Origin: Harmothoe impar
Lineage: Eukaryota; Annelida; Polychaeta; Phyllodocida; Polynoidae
NCBI GenBank assembly: GCA_947462335.1
Contig: OX381715.1
Span: 38,292,650 to 38,356,649, forward strand
Direction of reading: 5' to 3'
Length of the DNA: 64,000 nt
The notes under the pieces were generated by a model, which did no database searches, was not told the DNA's origin, and was given only the letters and a program-made list of their open reading frames with translations. The position numbers and the translations under genes were made by a program. Positions within the stretch are counted from its first letter, which is position 1. The number at the start of each line of letters is the position of its first letter. Shown here piece after piece: positions 9,596 to 20,349 of this stretch.

Positions 9596-10640
9596 ACTCC
9601 TACCCCACGTCTGGGGCCCTCCTTACAGCACCATCCGCCCAGTGCCAGTCTAGGACTCCCAGCCTAGTATGGGCTGGGAGCAGGGCTGCATTTCACTTTT
9701 GCGCCAGTTTGCTGCAAAATAGTGTATTGGTAAATACATTCCCAACTGCAGATAGATTATCATCTGATTCAAATGGGTAATTAATCCAGGTGGGGACTAC
9801 TGTGTGATTAACACCTATACTGGAAAGGGGTAATCAAAATATGTGCATTAGAATAAGATGGCAGCCTGCTCCCAGGCTATCCAAATAGGATAGTCGCTGG
9901 CCGAGGCTGGCCCTGTGCCGACCGCAGCGCCCCCCGCGGCGTGTGGCGGCGTGAGGAGCGTTCCGCTGGTTGCTGGCGGCAGGCAGTGAGACGCTGACCA
10001 GCGGCTGCTGCACACCAACAACCAGCGGCAGCAGCAATAGAAGGGCGAGGCAGTGCGTGCTGGGTGGAGCCTCAGCAGGGGGAGGAGGGTTGTACCAGCA
10101 GCAGCAGTAACAGCACACAGGGGCTGCAGTATACAGGGGTGCCAGCCAGGATACAGGCACCACCCTATACAGGATAACCACTCACTGTTATAGACCAGCC
10201 CGTCCATCCTCTTACTGTAACCCACATACCGCCCCTGTATGTTGTCAGGGGCAGGGGAGGCAGCAGACAGACAGGGTGAGGGAGGAGGCAGGGTGAGGCA
10301 GAGACCCCTCCTGCCGCATGCCGCCTACACTGGCTGTAGCTGTGGATGCTGAACGCCGCCCGTGCCTGCCGCGCCGTGACGGCCGCTCCTGCCTCCTAGA
10401 GGCCGCGTACTGCGCCGCCCCATCCTACTGTACTGTAGGGCCGCGTCAATACTACTGCCTGCCTGCATTAGAACCTGCATCAGCATCTAGCGGACAGGGC
10501 AGGGTGGGAGCTGCTTGGTTATGGACCTGGACATTATATAGACCACAGTGTTAAGTATAGTACCACAGGAGTAGACCAGCTGGCCTGGTCATACAGTGTG
10601 CGAGGCTGTCCTTCTGGTTCGTATACTGAATGTGTGGCAG
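9596..10640. other. GC-rich, CpG-containing low-complexity region
   Basis: From about 9,880 to 10,560 the sequence becomes GC-rich with CpG-bearing strings (CCGCGGCGTGTGGCGGCGTG, GCCGCGCCGTGACGGCCG) and many CAG/CTG-like triplets. Open frames on both strands have only low-complexity composition. It may be a CpG-island-like promoter zone for the exon at 14.3 kb, but no TSS motif settles it. Confidence 0.4.
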
Positions 10641-10763
10641 CATCTATACTGAGTGACACACATATGCTCACACACACACGCAGGGGATCACGTGGATGCA
10701 TGTGTGGATATGCAGCATCGTTGTCAGCTGACGCTGTCCTGTGCTGCTTCTACGACTGCTGCT

Positions 10764-10980
10764 GACGCCTATACTACACTATAGGCGTCGACTTATACTA
10801 TAAGCGTCAGGCTTATACTACTAATACCCAGGCCTATATTACCAGTGCTGAGGCCTACCATTGACGCCTATGAGACAGGCATCAGGCCTATACAACTAAC
10901 ACTAGGCCATCTACAACTGAGACCTACTATTGACGCCTATACTACTAGCATCAGACCTATACTACTAACACTGGGTTCCA
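10764..10980. repeat. 69-bp tandem repeat with adjacent hairpin
   Basis: GACGCCTATA (10764-10773) and TATAGGCGTC (10780-10789) form a perfect 10-bp stem with a 6-base loop. The motif GACGCCTAT then recurs in GAGGCCTACCATTGACGCC (from 10850) and GAGACCTACTATTGACGCC (from 10919), 69 bases apart, with CATCAG(G/A)CCTATAC and CTAACACT shared. Confidence 0.75.
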
Positions 10981-11814
10981 GCCAACAGGGACCACTCAGC
11001 CGTGGGATACAAAACAGTGCCTGCAATACTGCAGTGCATAAGGGAATTATACAGTCACCGCTGAGGTTTATTGAATGATAAAAGAAGGCAATAGGGAATG
11101 CAATGACCCAAATCCATACCGGCATAAATGCCTACTAGAAAGTGTACTGTAGTAACCGTATGAGTATAGGATACTGGTGCATGCAAGTGCCAGACTGTAG
11201 TGTCATGCATATAAAATCAGGAAGGAAGGTGGTACCAAGCTAGAGGGTATTATTCCAGGCCCCCTAATTCACTCCCCCTCCCCACTCCTTACAGCTTTAC
11301 ATGCTCTGACACACATTAATCCCACAGGCTACAGGGACTAACACAAGGACCCTGGAGCCTCCCCCAGCCTGAGCTGCTCCCTGCACGACCCTGGATAGGA
11401 CGGGCAGCTCATGGAGCAGTAGTAATAGTAGGCCATAGGAGGCCACATGGTGCGCCTGTGTTACCTTGTTGTAGTACTCACTGCTTGCAATAAGAGCTAC
11501 AGCACAGGGGGAAGTCTAAAGGTACCAATATATAAGGGATGTGTGACAGTTACAATGTGATATATATCAACCTGTCAGTGCCTATGATAATGGTACCTTC
11601 TCAGCTGGCATGCTAGTGATTTAAGCTGTAAGTGATAGCTGTCAATGTAATATTACTTCCCAAGAACCTCTGCAGATATTATGCTATAAACACCAATCAC
11701 TTATCAAACTAATAATTGACGCTGTGTTAAACTGATGGTGTATACAGTCAGCAGCTGTCAGAACCCCGGTTACAGGATAACAGCTGCTGTCAACACCAGG
11801 AGTCAATACCTGTC
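10981..11814. other. Non-coding stretch
   Basis: No gene or repeat that I can support. Composition is intermediate between the GC-rich block and the AT-rich remainder. Confidence 0.45.
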
Positions 11815-11832
11815 ACAACAACAACAACAATC

Positions 11833-11852
11833 TGACAGTGACGTCACTGTCA
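11833..11852. promoter_or_regulatory. 20-bp perfect palindrome centred on a CRE
   Basis: TGACAGTGACGTCACTGTCA reads identically on both strands and contains TGACGTCA. It follows an (ACA)n run at 11,817-11,830. A CREB/ATF-type dimer site is the simplest reading. Confidence 0.5.
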
Positions 11853-13083
11853 ACCAAACCACCCTCAACTACTACCCTGAGGTAGTACTAGCACCAAGAA
11901 CCCCGCACCCTCCTCCAGCCTACAGCCGTCACACTGCAGTGCTGTGTCAGCCAGCCCTACCCTGCTGCGACACCAGCACTACCAACCAAGGCATCTTACC
12001 CCCCACCCCCCTCTGCACCACCACCCCTGCACCACCCTTACAGCACCACCACCACTACCAGCGGCCATTGGTATCAGTGCTGAGTGGTGGCCGGCTGTAG
12101 GAGCTGGTAGCAGCCACAGGGAGCTGCTCAGAGCTGCTCATGGTGAGCCTGAGCAGTAGGAGGAGGAGCGACTCCAGGAGGGAGGGAGGAGCTGTAAAGG
12201 CTATAGCAGCAGAGGAGAACCTACAGTGTTTAATACATAGGAGTATTGCAGGCTCCAGGAGAGCTGCTCAGAGCTGCTCATAGTGAGCAGGAGTAGCAGT
12301 AGGAGCAGTATTGTAGACTCCAGTAGGAGCAAGAGGGTCCCCAGGACAGAGGAGGAGCTACAGCAGACTCCAGCAGGGAACAGCAGAGCAGGACACACAG
12401 TGCTAAATACAAGTTTTAGCCCTGTAGGAGGAGCTATGACAGTGGAGAACACACAGTGTTGAATACATAAGAGAGGCTATACCAGCAGAGAAAGACCGGC
12501 AGTGTTAAATACTTAGGAGAATTATAGGCTCCAGTGGAGGACCTACAGTGTTATATCCATATGAGTGTTAAAGACCTGTAGGTGTGTGTAGATTGTATGT
12601 GTCTACACACAGTAGGAGGAGGTGGTAGGGTGGGAGGTGGTGGGTGGAGGATACAGGACCCTGTAGCAGCAGTGTTAGGACACCAGGAGGGGACCGGCCT
12701 CCTGTGGGCTGAGGTGTCAGTGTTAGGGCTGGTAGCACAGGAGACCAGTGTAAGGACTGAGAGACCAGGGTGAGCGGAGCTAACTGGATTTGGGCAGGCA
12801 TTGCTCCTTGCTGCTGGAACCACCACCACCACCACCATTACCCACTGGAGGAACCAGCACCACCGGCAGGACACCACCACCAGCACCCCCATGACAAGCA
12901 CCACCCTACCACCACCAGCACTGAAACCACTACTACCAGCACCATCACCACTGACTGACACCCCCTCTGGAGGATGGGATGGATGTATGCAAATATATGA
13001 ACACACTAAATGCTATGTAAGGCATTATTAGTACTACCAGTAGCTGCTGTTATAGTATACCCCCTTCCCTCCCCTCCTTCCAC
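11853..13083. other. Triplet-rich low-complexity region
   Basis: Runs of CAC/CCA and AGC/CTG triplets dominate (ACCACCACCACCACCATTA near 12,820; GAGCTGCTCAGAGCTGCTCA at 12,122-12,141 and near 12,260). AGCAGGAG-type repeats fill 12,140-12,420. Reading frames on both strands give only His/Pro/Thr- or Ser/Leu-rich strings, so none is called. Confidence 0.5.
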
Positions 13084-13108
13084 ACCCACCCACACACACA
13101 CACACACT
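13084..13108. repeat. (CA)n microsatellite
   Basis: CCCACCCACACACACACACAC, followed by ACTGCATGCATGCAG. Confidence 0.8.
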
Positions 13109-13669
13109 GCATGCATGCAGGTCATGCTGTAGTGCTCAGGCCTTAAGCGTGTTGTGTACAAGGCAAGGCAATTACAACGTCAGGAATACTAACAAGGCCT
13201 ATGGTGGAGGTTGTGTAGGGGTAGAGGGTGGCAGGCAGGCTAGAGGACGTCCCAGGTCCCATGCCCTCCAGCACCAGCAGCATACCCAGTAGTACCAGCA
13301 GCAGCAGCAGTGGGAGAGGAGGCAGTGATTTAATGCCCTGTGCTAGTGATTGTGGAGCCCTGTGGTGGGTATTGTAGAGGGCTCAGACTGAGGTCTATAA
13401 TATTGCTGACCAACCTGAGGCCAGAGCCCTGTGGTTGAGATTGTAGAGAGTTCAGGGGTCTATGCTACTGCTGACCAGCTAGGAGTCAGAGCCCTGTTAT
13501 AACCTCCCCCACCCTGTAGCATTATAAGCCACAAGCAGCATTATACACCACCAGCAGCATCGGCCCATATTACTGAGGGCAGCACAGGGCAGGGGTAAAG
13601 GCCTGATTTTGTTGCCTGAAGGAGAGAAAAGGGCCTGGGGCTAAGCTCCTGATTCACGTCTGACTAAGG
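13109..13669. other. Upstream non-coding region
   Basis: No coding exon seen. AGCAGCAGCAGCAGT lies near 13,300. AGAGCCCTGT(G/T) recurs three times between 13,350 and 13,500 with TATTGCTGACCA/CTACTGCTGACCA, suggesting an old local duplication. Confidence 0.4.
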
Positions 13670-14070
13670 ACCGCTGCTTTCATCCCGGTGGCAGTGAAGC
13701 CAACCCACTCGCGGCACGCTGTTAGTGAAGCCACTCTGGAAGCCACATTAAAGCCACTCTGAGAGCGCGCTGGAGCCGGGCGAGGGAATCCGTGACAGGA
13801 GCCATTATTATTGCCTCTGCAAAAGCCAGTGCTGAAGGCACTAGCCACTGAGCCCTGTTCAAAACCTGTTACTCAGAGAAGCCACTTTGTCTGCAATAGT
13901 GAAGCCAAGCATAATGATATGAGGGTCAGTGTAAAAGGGGGCAGTGATGAAGGCCTTATGATAAAGGCCTAGCTATTGGGAAGTCTGAGCATAACCAGTG
14001 ATGAAGGCCTAGCTGGAAAGGCTTAGCATAACTCCTGATAAAGGTGCAGCTGAGAAGGCCTAGCTGAGCA
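13670..14070. repeat. Short interspersed motif arrays upstream of the exon
   Basis: GAAGCCAC(T/A)-type octamers occur at least six times between 13,690 and 13,910. AAGGCCTAGCTG-type motifs occur about five times between 13,950 and 14,065. Spacing is irregular. They sit directly before the exon and could be 5' UTR, intron or promoter sequence. Confidence 0.5.
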
Positions 14071-14288
14071 GTGTGATATTTAATCAATGAGATTCAGGGG
14101 CACCCGGGCCACCACCCGCAGTGAACCGCTGTGATTCCATGCCATAAGCCACAGCCCTTATTATTGGAGCACCAGGAGGTGCAGGTTTAACGGGCACTAG
14201 AAGCCATGATGCTTGCGTTATAATAATCATTCAGATAAAACTCAATTCTTTAAAAAAGTGGAAATCTTCCTCTTCAGCAGCAATCAAA

Positions 14289-15449
14289 ATGCCTCTTAAA
14301 AAGTCCAAGGATAAGAAGGAGAAGGAGAAGGCTAAAGAGAAGGAGAAGAGTAGTAAGGATGCAAAGAAGGATACCAAGAAGGATGCCAAGAAGGTTGATA
14401 AAAGTGGGTCTTCGAAGGGCAAAGGTTACCCGCCTACTGCCCAGCAGATGGCGGTGCTACAGCAGATGGAGCGGGAAGCCATTGCCCGTCAGCGGTCCTC
14501 TCATCCGGAACCACCGCCAGACGTTACACTTCAGATGCAGAAGGTACGTGTATTACCTGCCATACCTCCTGAGTGCACGTGTGGGCGACATGATCAGCAC
14601 CAACATGTGAGGACCCGGACGGCCCGGGATGCGACGGCAACCCGAGTTCCGGCGTCGTCCGCGGGGGTTATACAGCAGCGGCAGATGCCGGACGGAACCT
14701 ATGCGACAGTGCAGCAAGTGCGCCGGTCCGCTGGGTACGGAACAGTTCAACGAGGTGCTGGGACGTATGCCTCGGTGCAGGAAGTGAGGAGTGTTCAGGG
14801 TGCAGGGACTTATGCGACAGTTAAAGAAGCGCTGACGGCCGGGAGTCAGCCAGCGAGCAACACGTACGCCACTGTGCAGGAGGTTCAGCGGCAGGGGGCC
14901 ATCGCTGCAGCCGCTGCAGCGTCATCGGCGTCATCTGCCCCTGCCGCCAACCCGACCTACGCAACAGTACAAGAATCGCGTACATCACAATCTGACTATG
15001 GGACAGTTAAATCAGCTCGGCGCGCCCACCCTGACTACTATAGTAGCACCACTCAAAGAACCAGTAGTGGGCACGACCCGCTCTACTCAACCGTACAGCG
15101 CCCCCTACCCGCCCCTGATTACGCCACCGTGCAGGAGGCCAAAGCAGGCCTCATGACGTCCTCCATTACCTCACACCAGAACGAGAACTACGTCACAATG
15201 CAGCAAAAGACGTCACGTAGCGGCGGCGCACCGCTGACCTCCAGCTCGACGGTTTACGCCTCGGCACAGCAGGTCAGGGCGGCTAAGAACGCCAAGACCC
15301 AGGACGCCACACGGGGCGGTGGTGGGGCAGGGGGCGGTAGTGCCCCCGCAGCCACCACAGCCACCGCAGCCAATCAAAGCGGCTCCGAGAATGGCCGAGG
15401 GGCCAATGGGAATGGCCGCGGTCCACCCACCCTCCAGCCCTTGTCTCAG
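14289..15449 (+). CDS. Exon of a tyrosine-repeat protein (putative SH2-docking protein), 3' incomplete
   Basis: 387 codons are read before a GTAAGA donor at 15,450. Residues 1-45 are strongly basic (KSKDKKEKEKAKEKEK), likely a charged helix or membrane/nucleic-acid contact. At 96-106 there is C-x-C-x2-H-x2-H-x-H. Residues 137-325 carry twelve tyrosine motifs (Tyr 138, 150, 160, 175, 193, 224, 237, 250/251, 266, 278, 301, 323), mostly Y-[AGS]-[TS]-V-[QK]. A poly-Ala run lies at 206-211 and a Gly/Asn-rich tail at 343-380. There is no signal peptide or membrane segment. Y-x-x-V with hydrophobic +3 is a typical SH2 ligand pattern, so phosphotyrosine scaffolding is inferred, not shown. ATG 14,289 has A at -3. 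A possible acceptor (CTTCCTCTTCAG) ends at 14,277, so the ATG may lie in a second exon or the exon may be internal. I do not recognise the family. Confidence 0.8.
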
Positions 15450-15455
15450 GTAAGA
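15447..15455 (+). other. Splice donor, CAG|GTAAGA
   Basis: CTCAG|GTAAGA agrees with the animal donor consensus. It interrupts the frame exactly between codons (phase 0), and the reading frame stops four codons later (GTAAGAAATGATTAA). This supports a real exon edge. Confidence 0.8.
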
Positions 15456-16179
15456 AATGATTAACTCAACAAGAATGAATATTTCAGTCTAGGTATTGCA
15501 TAATAGGCATGAAAGGTTAAAAAAATACATGGACAAACATATCATTGGCATCAAATTTTATGATTTGTTAAACAGACAATTTTCAAGGATTCTACCATCA
15601 GATTCCCAAGACAATCTTATTTCCTGGTCTAAAGCCCTAGTGACCATATGTGAAATCATATACATTGAAGATGATAGGAAGTTTAAATATAATAAGTCAA
15701 TTTTGAATATTAAAACAAAACAACCATGGTGAGGGTTAGTTACTGAAAGATATGGATTACAAGGCGAGGTTCTGTGATGCAGTGGAAATATATTCACTCT
15801 GTGGTTGAGAGGCACAAGTTTGATTCCCGTTAGAAACAGAGGGACGCTTTTTGCTGACCCTGAGATGTTGTGGTATCCATACCAGTGCTATGTCTACACA
15901 AGGTCCTCCATGAAACCACTGTGTTATTTCATTGGGGGGGGGGGGGTATAGCAGATAGCTACATGAATATGAAACATTGTCTCCTAAGGGTTCATGAATA
16001 ACTCCATGACTATGAAACATTTAACACAAAGTAAACACAAGGCAAGTGAGCATTCTGCACGAGCTAGGTACCAGGCTGCATTTCAGTCAGTTGTGCCTTG
16101 TGAAATACGGCCAATACCAAACACATGAAGAACACTGCAAATTTATCTCACTGCCGGAAGACTTTCTAAGTATTATTGG
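15456..16179. other. Intron-like non-coding stretch
   Basis: AT-rich, with an 11-base G run near 15,936. A degenerate tRNA-like string (GGTTCTGTGATGCAGTGG ... GTTTGATTCCCG, about 15,770-15,826) may be a SINE relic. No exon seen. Confidence 0.4.
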
Positions 16180-17022
16180 CTTTGGGACCTTGTCTCGAGC
16201 AGTGGGGTCGATGTTCAACTTTTCTAGCACCTGAGAAACACTTGTAGAAGTGTATCTGAGATACAGAAGAAACTGACCAATCAGAAGTCAGCACCTGCTG
16301 CAGCAGATCTGCTTCTTTCCAAGATGGCTGACCTGAAAGTGTATCTGGGATACACATGGGGAGGAAGTGTATCTGGGATACACTAGAAATGGAAGTGTAA
16401 GTAAGTGGGGGGTAGGTGTATCTGGGATACACTTAATTGGCAACTGAAGTGTATCTGGCATACACTTGGGTACGGGAGAGTATCTGGGATACACTAGAGG
16501 ACAGAAGTGTATCCGGGATACACTAGGGGGCAGAAGTGTATCCAGGATACACTCATTAAGAATAATTATACAGATGAATGTGTACCTGATATAATAGGGC
16601 AGTAGCGGGGTCCTGAATCATATATAATCATTTATCCATTGTCTACCCAGTACTGTACGATCAAGGGTAGATCATGACAATCTGTATTTGAGCTATGTTA
16701 TGAGTGATCAATAACAATTTTGACACTTCCATCCTCTAGTGTATCCCAGATACACTTCAATTTTTTAGTGTATCCCAGATAAATTATCATCCTCCAAGTG
16801 TATCCCTGATACACTTCACTCCCCTAGTGTATCCCAGATAAAAAAAAACATATGTATCACAGATACACTTTCAGGTCGGCCATCTTAGAAATACTGGAGA
16901 TCTGCTGCAGCAGGTGCTGGCCCCTGATTGGTCAGATTGTTGTGTATCTGAGGTTTCCTACTGGAAGTGTATCTGAGGTGAACAGAAAGCTGAACATCGG
17001 TCCCACTGCTTGTCCCCAAAAT
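16180..17022. mobile_element. Foldback element with arms of 17-bp palindromes
   Basis: The left arm (16,180-16,560) and right arm (16,736-17,022) are imperfect reverse complements around a unique centre. Matching landmarks: GGGGTCGATGTTCAAC against CTGAACATCGGTCCC, CTGACCAATCAG against CTGATTGGTCAG, AGCACCTGCTGCAGCAGATC against GATCTGCTGCAGCAGGTGCT. Each arm carries an array of the palindrome GTGTATCTGGGATACAC: about eight on the left (16,250; 16,339; 16,367; 16,416; 16,449; 16,478; 16,507; 16,536) and seven on the right (16,739; 16,768; 16,798; 16,827; 16,852; about 16,940; about 16,966). Structure resembles foldback transposons. No coding interior and no clear target duplication. Confidence 0.8.
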
Positions 17023-17734
17023 ATAGCTCTAGTTGGTCCTTCAACCTTGTCCAGGCTTGGTCTCTCCAAGTGTCTGTACAGGTGTGTGCAAGACTAATTT
17101 ACCCTAGATCTGGTTTTCAGTTACTACATGTAGAACCAGTATACATTGTGTTAAAGTCTAGACACCTAGTCCACAGCCATATTTTGAGTTCTTGAATGTG
17201 CCTGTCAATGGCAAGGATAGGTTTACCAGCCTAATAACCAGTGACTCCTATGTCAAGCCAAGCTGTCAATGTCAATACCAATCTCCATACTATGAACATA
17301 CAGGACCTATACTAGAGGTTGAGTGGTCCAGGGTGGCTCTTGAAATCACTCAAGCCAGCCCAAAGACAAACTGTGAATTCCAACATATTTACCCCCCCCC
17401 CACACACACACACATCCAATAACCCTGGTCATCAAAATAACATTTTGCTGTTCTGAAAGGAACCCCATAATAAGGACCACAGAATCACTAACATGAATAA
17501 ATCTATGCCCATAATAATCCTATAAAAACCCAAAGCCACTACGGCTCTGTCGTAAAATCCTTGAATTTGTGCCCTTGTATATACTACATGAGACATTAAT
17601 TATCTATATAGATATAGATATATACTCTTCTGCACATTTTATTGAGCTTCCCTGAATCCTGGCCTACAGAAAGAATATCAGATATCCTATTCTATCAAAA
17701 TGTGTAGCTGTAAGATCAGCCCCCCTCAAACTAC
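17023..17734. other. Intron-like non-coding stretch
   Basis: No exon or defined element. A C-run followed by (CA)n lies at 17,390-17,415 and TATATAGATATAGATATATA near 17,605. Confidence 0.45.
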
Positions 17735-17951
17735 TACCGTACATTCTCACATTATAAGCCTGACTCTCATGTAAGCCATACTCCATGAACCTATAAGCTG
17801 CACAGGCGATCTGAAAATTGGTAATTTAGTACTGTACTTCCCTGAAAAAGCCTCTTATAAGCCTCATCCCACACCTGGGAAGGATCCTATAAGCCGAACT
17901 GGGGTTCTTACTCTCGTACAAGGCGTGGCTTTGAGGCCAGAATTTACGGTA
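17735..17951. mobile_element. TA-flanked MITE, 217 bp
   Basis: Ends TACCGTACATTCT (17,735-17,747) and AGAATTTACGGTA (17,939-17,951) are inverted with one mismatch in 13 and start with TA. Inside, TATAAGCC-type octamers occur four times (about 17,754; 17,789; 17,853; 17,889). Size and TA termini fit a Tc1/mariner-type MITE. Confidence 0.7.
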
Positions 17952-18659
17952 AGAACAATATACAGCTACAGCAGGTACTTCCATGAAGACAGAATATCCC
18001 GAAAAGCACGCGATATAGCTAATAATACTGCCCTAGAAATGTGAACATCAAGGTCAGGATTCCTAGAAAGCTTCGCAAGCCAACCACGCCTAACATAACA
18101 CATGATGCATGTACACGAGACACCGCCTCACACCAATCGCCAGTCACAAGACATGTCTTTACCTGATCTCACTGTATCTCTGCTTCAACCTATTATGTAT
18201 ATCACAATAGTTCATTATTGCTAACTATGCATTTTGTCTGAAATGGTCTATTCTTCTTTAATTTGATTAGGTTGATATTTCTGGGGACAATCTGGCAAGC
18301 ATTTACCAAAAGCTAATAAAGATTTGTCTTAATTTTTCAAGTTGATTTTCAACATGGTCTGAAGGACTATATTTCGGTATGGAGACTGGTAGTGTGTGAT
18401 GCGTTTAGGATAGCAGGAAAGTAGTACCCTCTTATTCCTCTGCTGAGGACCTCCTGTAGTTAATAAATTAAATCAGAAATAAGCAGTATGTCCTGGAGAG
18501 TGGCCTGGTACTACTATAAACTCTAAGCTGATACCACGCCCTCATATGTCATGTAACAGTCGGTCCATGTCTGTGTGATATAACCTTAGTGCCTTTGATC
18601 AAGGTTATACCTGATTGTATCCCATTAGCCACACCCACCTGTAAGAGATCACACTGCAT
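17952..18659. other. Intron-like non-coding stretch
   Basis: No exon or repeat that I can support. Confidence 0.45.
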
Positions 18660-18990
18660 GAACGTTGGCATTTAATCAGTTCATTGCTTAAAGTCTTTAA
18701 ACAGCTCTAAGTTCAGTGAATGCCATCTAAAGTACTGTCTCGGATTAGTGCCGGAGCGCTCTTCAACCTTACAAGTGGGGCTTTTAAACTCGAGACAGGT
18801 ACTGTACCCCTGGCGTTTATACAAGACCAGCACTCTTTTGGAACCGACTCTTTATCACAATGGTAGGTTAACTGTTATAGAAAGGTCGTGATGTGGCTTT
18901 AAGGTGGCATTTACTTGAATAAGATATGCTTAAAGTATGACTTTAAGCAGTCCAATCTTTGCTTAAATACTAACATTTATACAGTGTCAG
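18660..18990. repeat. Dispersed repeat family R4, copy 1
   Basis: Contains TGCTTAAAGTATGACTTTAA (perfect stem TGCTTAAAGT/ACTTTAAGCA, 18,928-18,950), preceded by GGCATTTACTTGAATAAGATA and followed by TTGCTTAAATACTAACATTTAT. The same order recurs near 38,960-39,180. It also holds a GTCTCGG...CTCGAGAC inverted pair at about 18,737-18,796. Confidence 0.55.
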
Positions 18991-19218
18991 GTTCTAGTCC
19001 ATTAGCCACAACCACCTTTTTTTTTAAATAACACAGGACCAACATTGGGAACAGGCTCTAGTATTTTAGCCACACATGACCAACACTGGGGATCAGGCTC
19101 TAGCCTCACTCGGAGTACAATAAGTAGCCAATTACTCAGCTGGATGGGGCATAAAGCAGGTATGTCAGGTGTAAAAGTCAGGGGTACCTAAACCTCCCAT
19201 TACTCAGTGCTAAAGCTA

Positions 19219-19433
19219 CCCCTCCTAATGATCAGTTGATGCCATAATGCCTCATGCTCATTTGTTGTCAACATGCATCAACCGCATCGCTGGTGAGTGA
19301 CTCATGAGCACTGAGTAGCTCAGCTGTATTGCTGCATCATACAGGCGGAATGCGTCAATGCAACAACTGTATTCATACAGTATAATAACCAAAGCATTTT
19401 GGTGCATTAAAGCGCTATGCCACCGTTAACGGG
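19219..19433. mobile_element. TTAA-P element, decayed
   Basis: Left CCCCTCCTAATGATCAG; right GCGCTATGCCACCGTTAACGGG then TTAA (19,434-19,437). Interior GAGTGACTCATGAGCACTGAG replaces the usual core. First copy downstream of the 10-kb gap. Confidence 0.65.
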
Positions 19434-19437
19434 TTAA

Positions 19438-20349
19438 TCTCCCCATTATTCAAAATTAACCGTTAATACCAGACTAATACCTGGAATGTGCCTCAGCAGA
19501 GTAGTAAGGGGATTAGTTATCAGACTTATAATCTGTGCACTAACATAGACTATACTCATAATACTAGAGGTCAGGAAGGCAAATAGTGGACTTGGGCCCT
19601 AGCTAGTGTTTTAAAGCTTTATGCGAGGTAATATAAAGAAGCACTTCTAAGCAACTCAGGAAAACTAACAAAATATCATCTAAAGTATATAGAATTGAAG
19701 GAATAAATGAAATTTTCACATAGTTGATGTCAAAATAAGCCCTTTATCAATATGTTTGCCTGAATTTTGATAAATTTAGGGATTTATTTTGTCATAATAC
19801 TAGGCATTGTACTAATATTACAGCAAGAACTGATGCCATTGTGTTGCCTTATAGGTTGTCCACAACATATAAGGTTGTATAGAAAGATAGACGAAGGGTA
19901 TTTCTCTCTCTCAAATACACAACCAAGGAAAGGGAACAGAATATATATGGAGCAGAAAAAGTATTATATTTAAAGTCAGGAGGACTTCTCCTGTACGTTG
20001 TGCTGTATCTGCTCTTACTGGGCAGGAGAATACCCCCTATTACTGGCACCATGTGGAGGGGGGGTTGTTATCATGCCACATCAGGCTTGTAGTTGGGCCA
20101 TGGGGGATCCACATTTGGAGCAGAAGAGAGCAGCTCAATATAAGATCTAGGTCAGTGGATCAATTGAAGTCTACTCACCGTGTTGATCTAATTGACAGAC
20201 CAAGTTTTAGACTTGTCTGTTTGCATTATTTGTAAAAACACCCGCGACTGGTAGCGATACCACCGGGGAAAGGAGAATATTATATTTGTTCAGTCTCCCT
20301 TGAAATTACACACATGCAACCTTTAATGGTGGTTTGATAGTGGTTTCAT
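19438..20349. other. Intron-like non-coding stretch
   Basis: No supported exon, repeat or motif. Several 60-80-codon frames lack any recognisable domain or splice context. Confidence 0.45.

Noticed and set aside
9834..10225. Minus-strand frames of 115-125 codons
   Set aside because: Cys/Leu/Pro-rich low complexity from CAG/CTG-like triplets, with two frames open over the same bases.
14289..15449. ITIM or ITSM signalling motifs in the tyrosine repeats
   Set aside because: ITIM needs I/V/L/S at -2 and ITSM needs T-x-Y; here the residues at -2 are mostly G, N, P or A, so only a general Y-x-x-V SH2-ligand reading is justified.
15770..15840. tRNA-like string with A-box- and B-box-like parts
   Set aside because: The T-arm does not pair and the B box has a mismatch at its invariant C; at most a SINE relic.
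16339..16560. Evenly spaced short palindromes resembling a CRISPR array
   Set aside because: The whole block recurs inverted at 16,739-17,022 and lies in an animal intron-like region; spacers are not unique and no cas genes exist.
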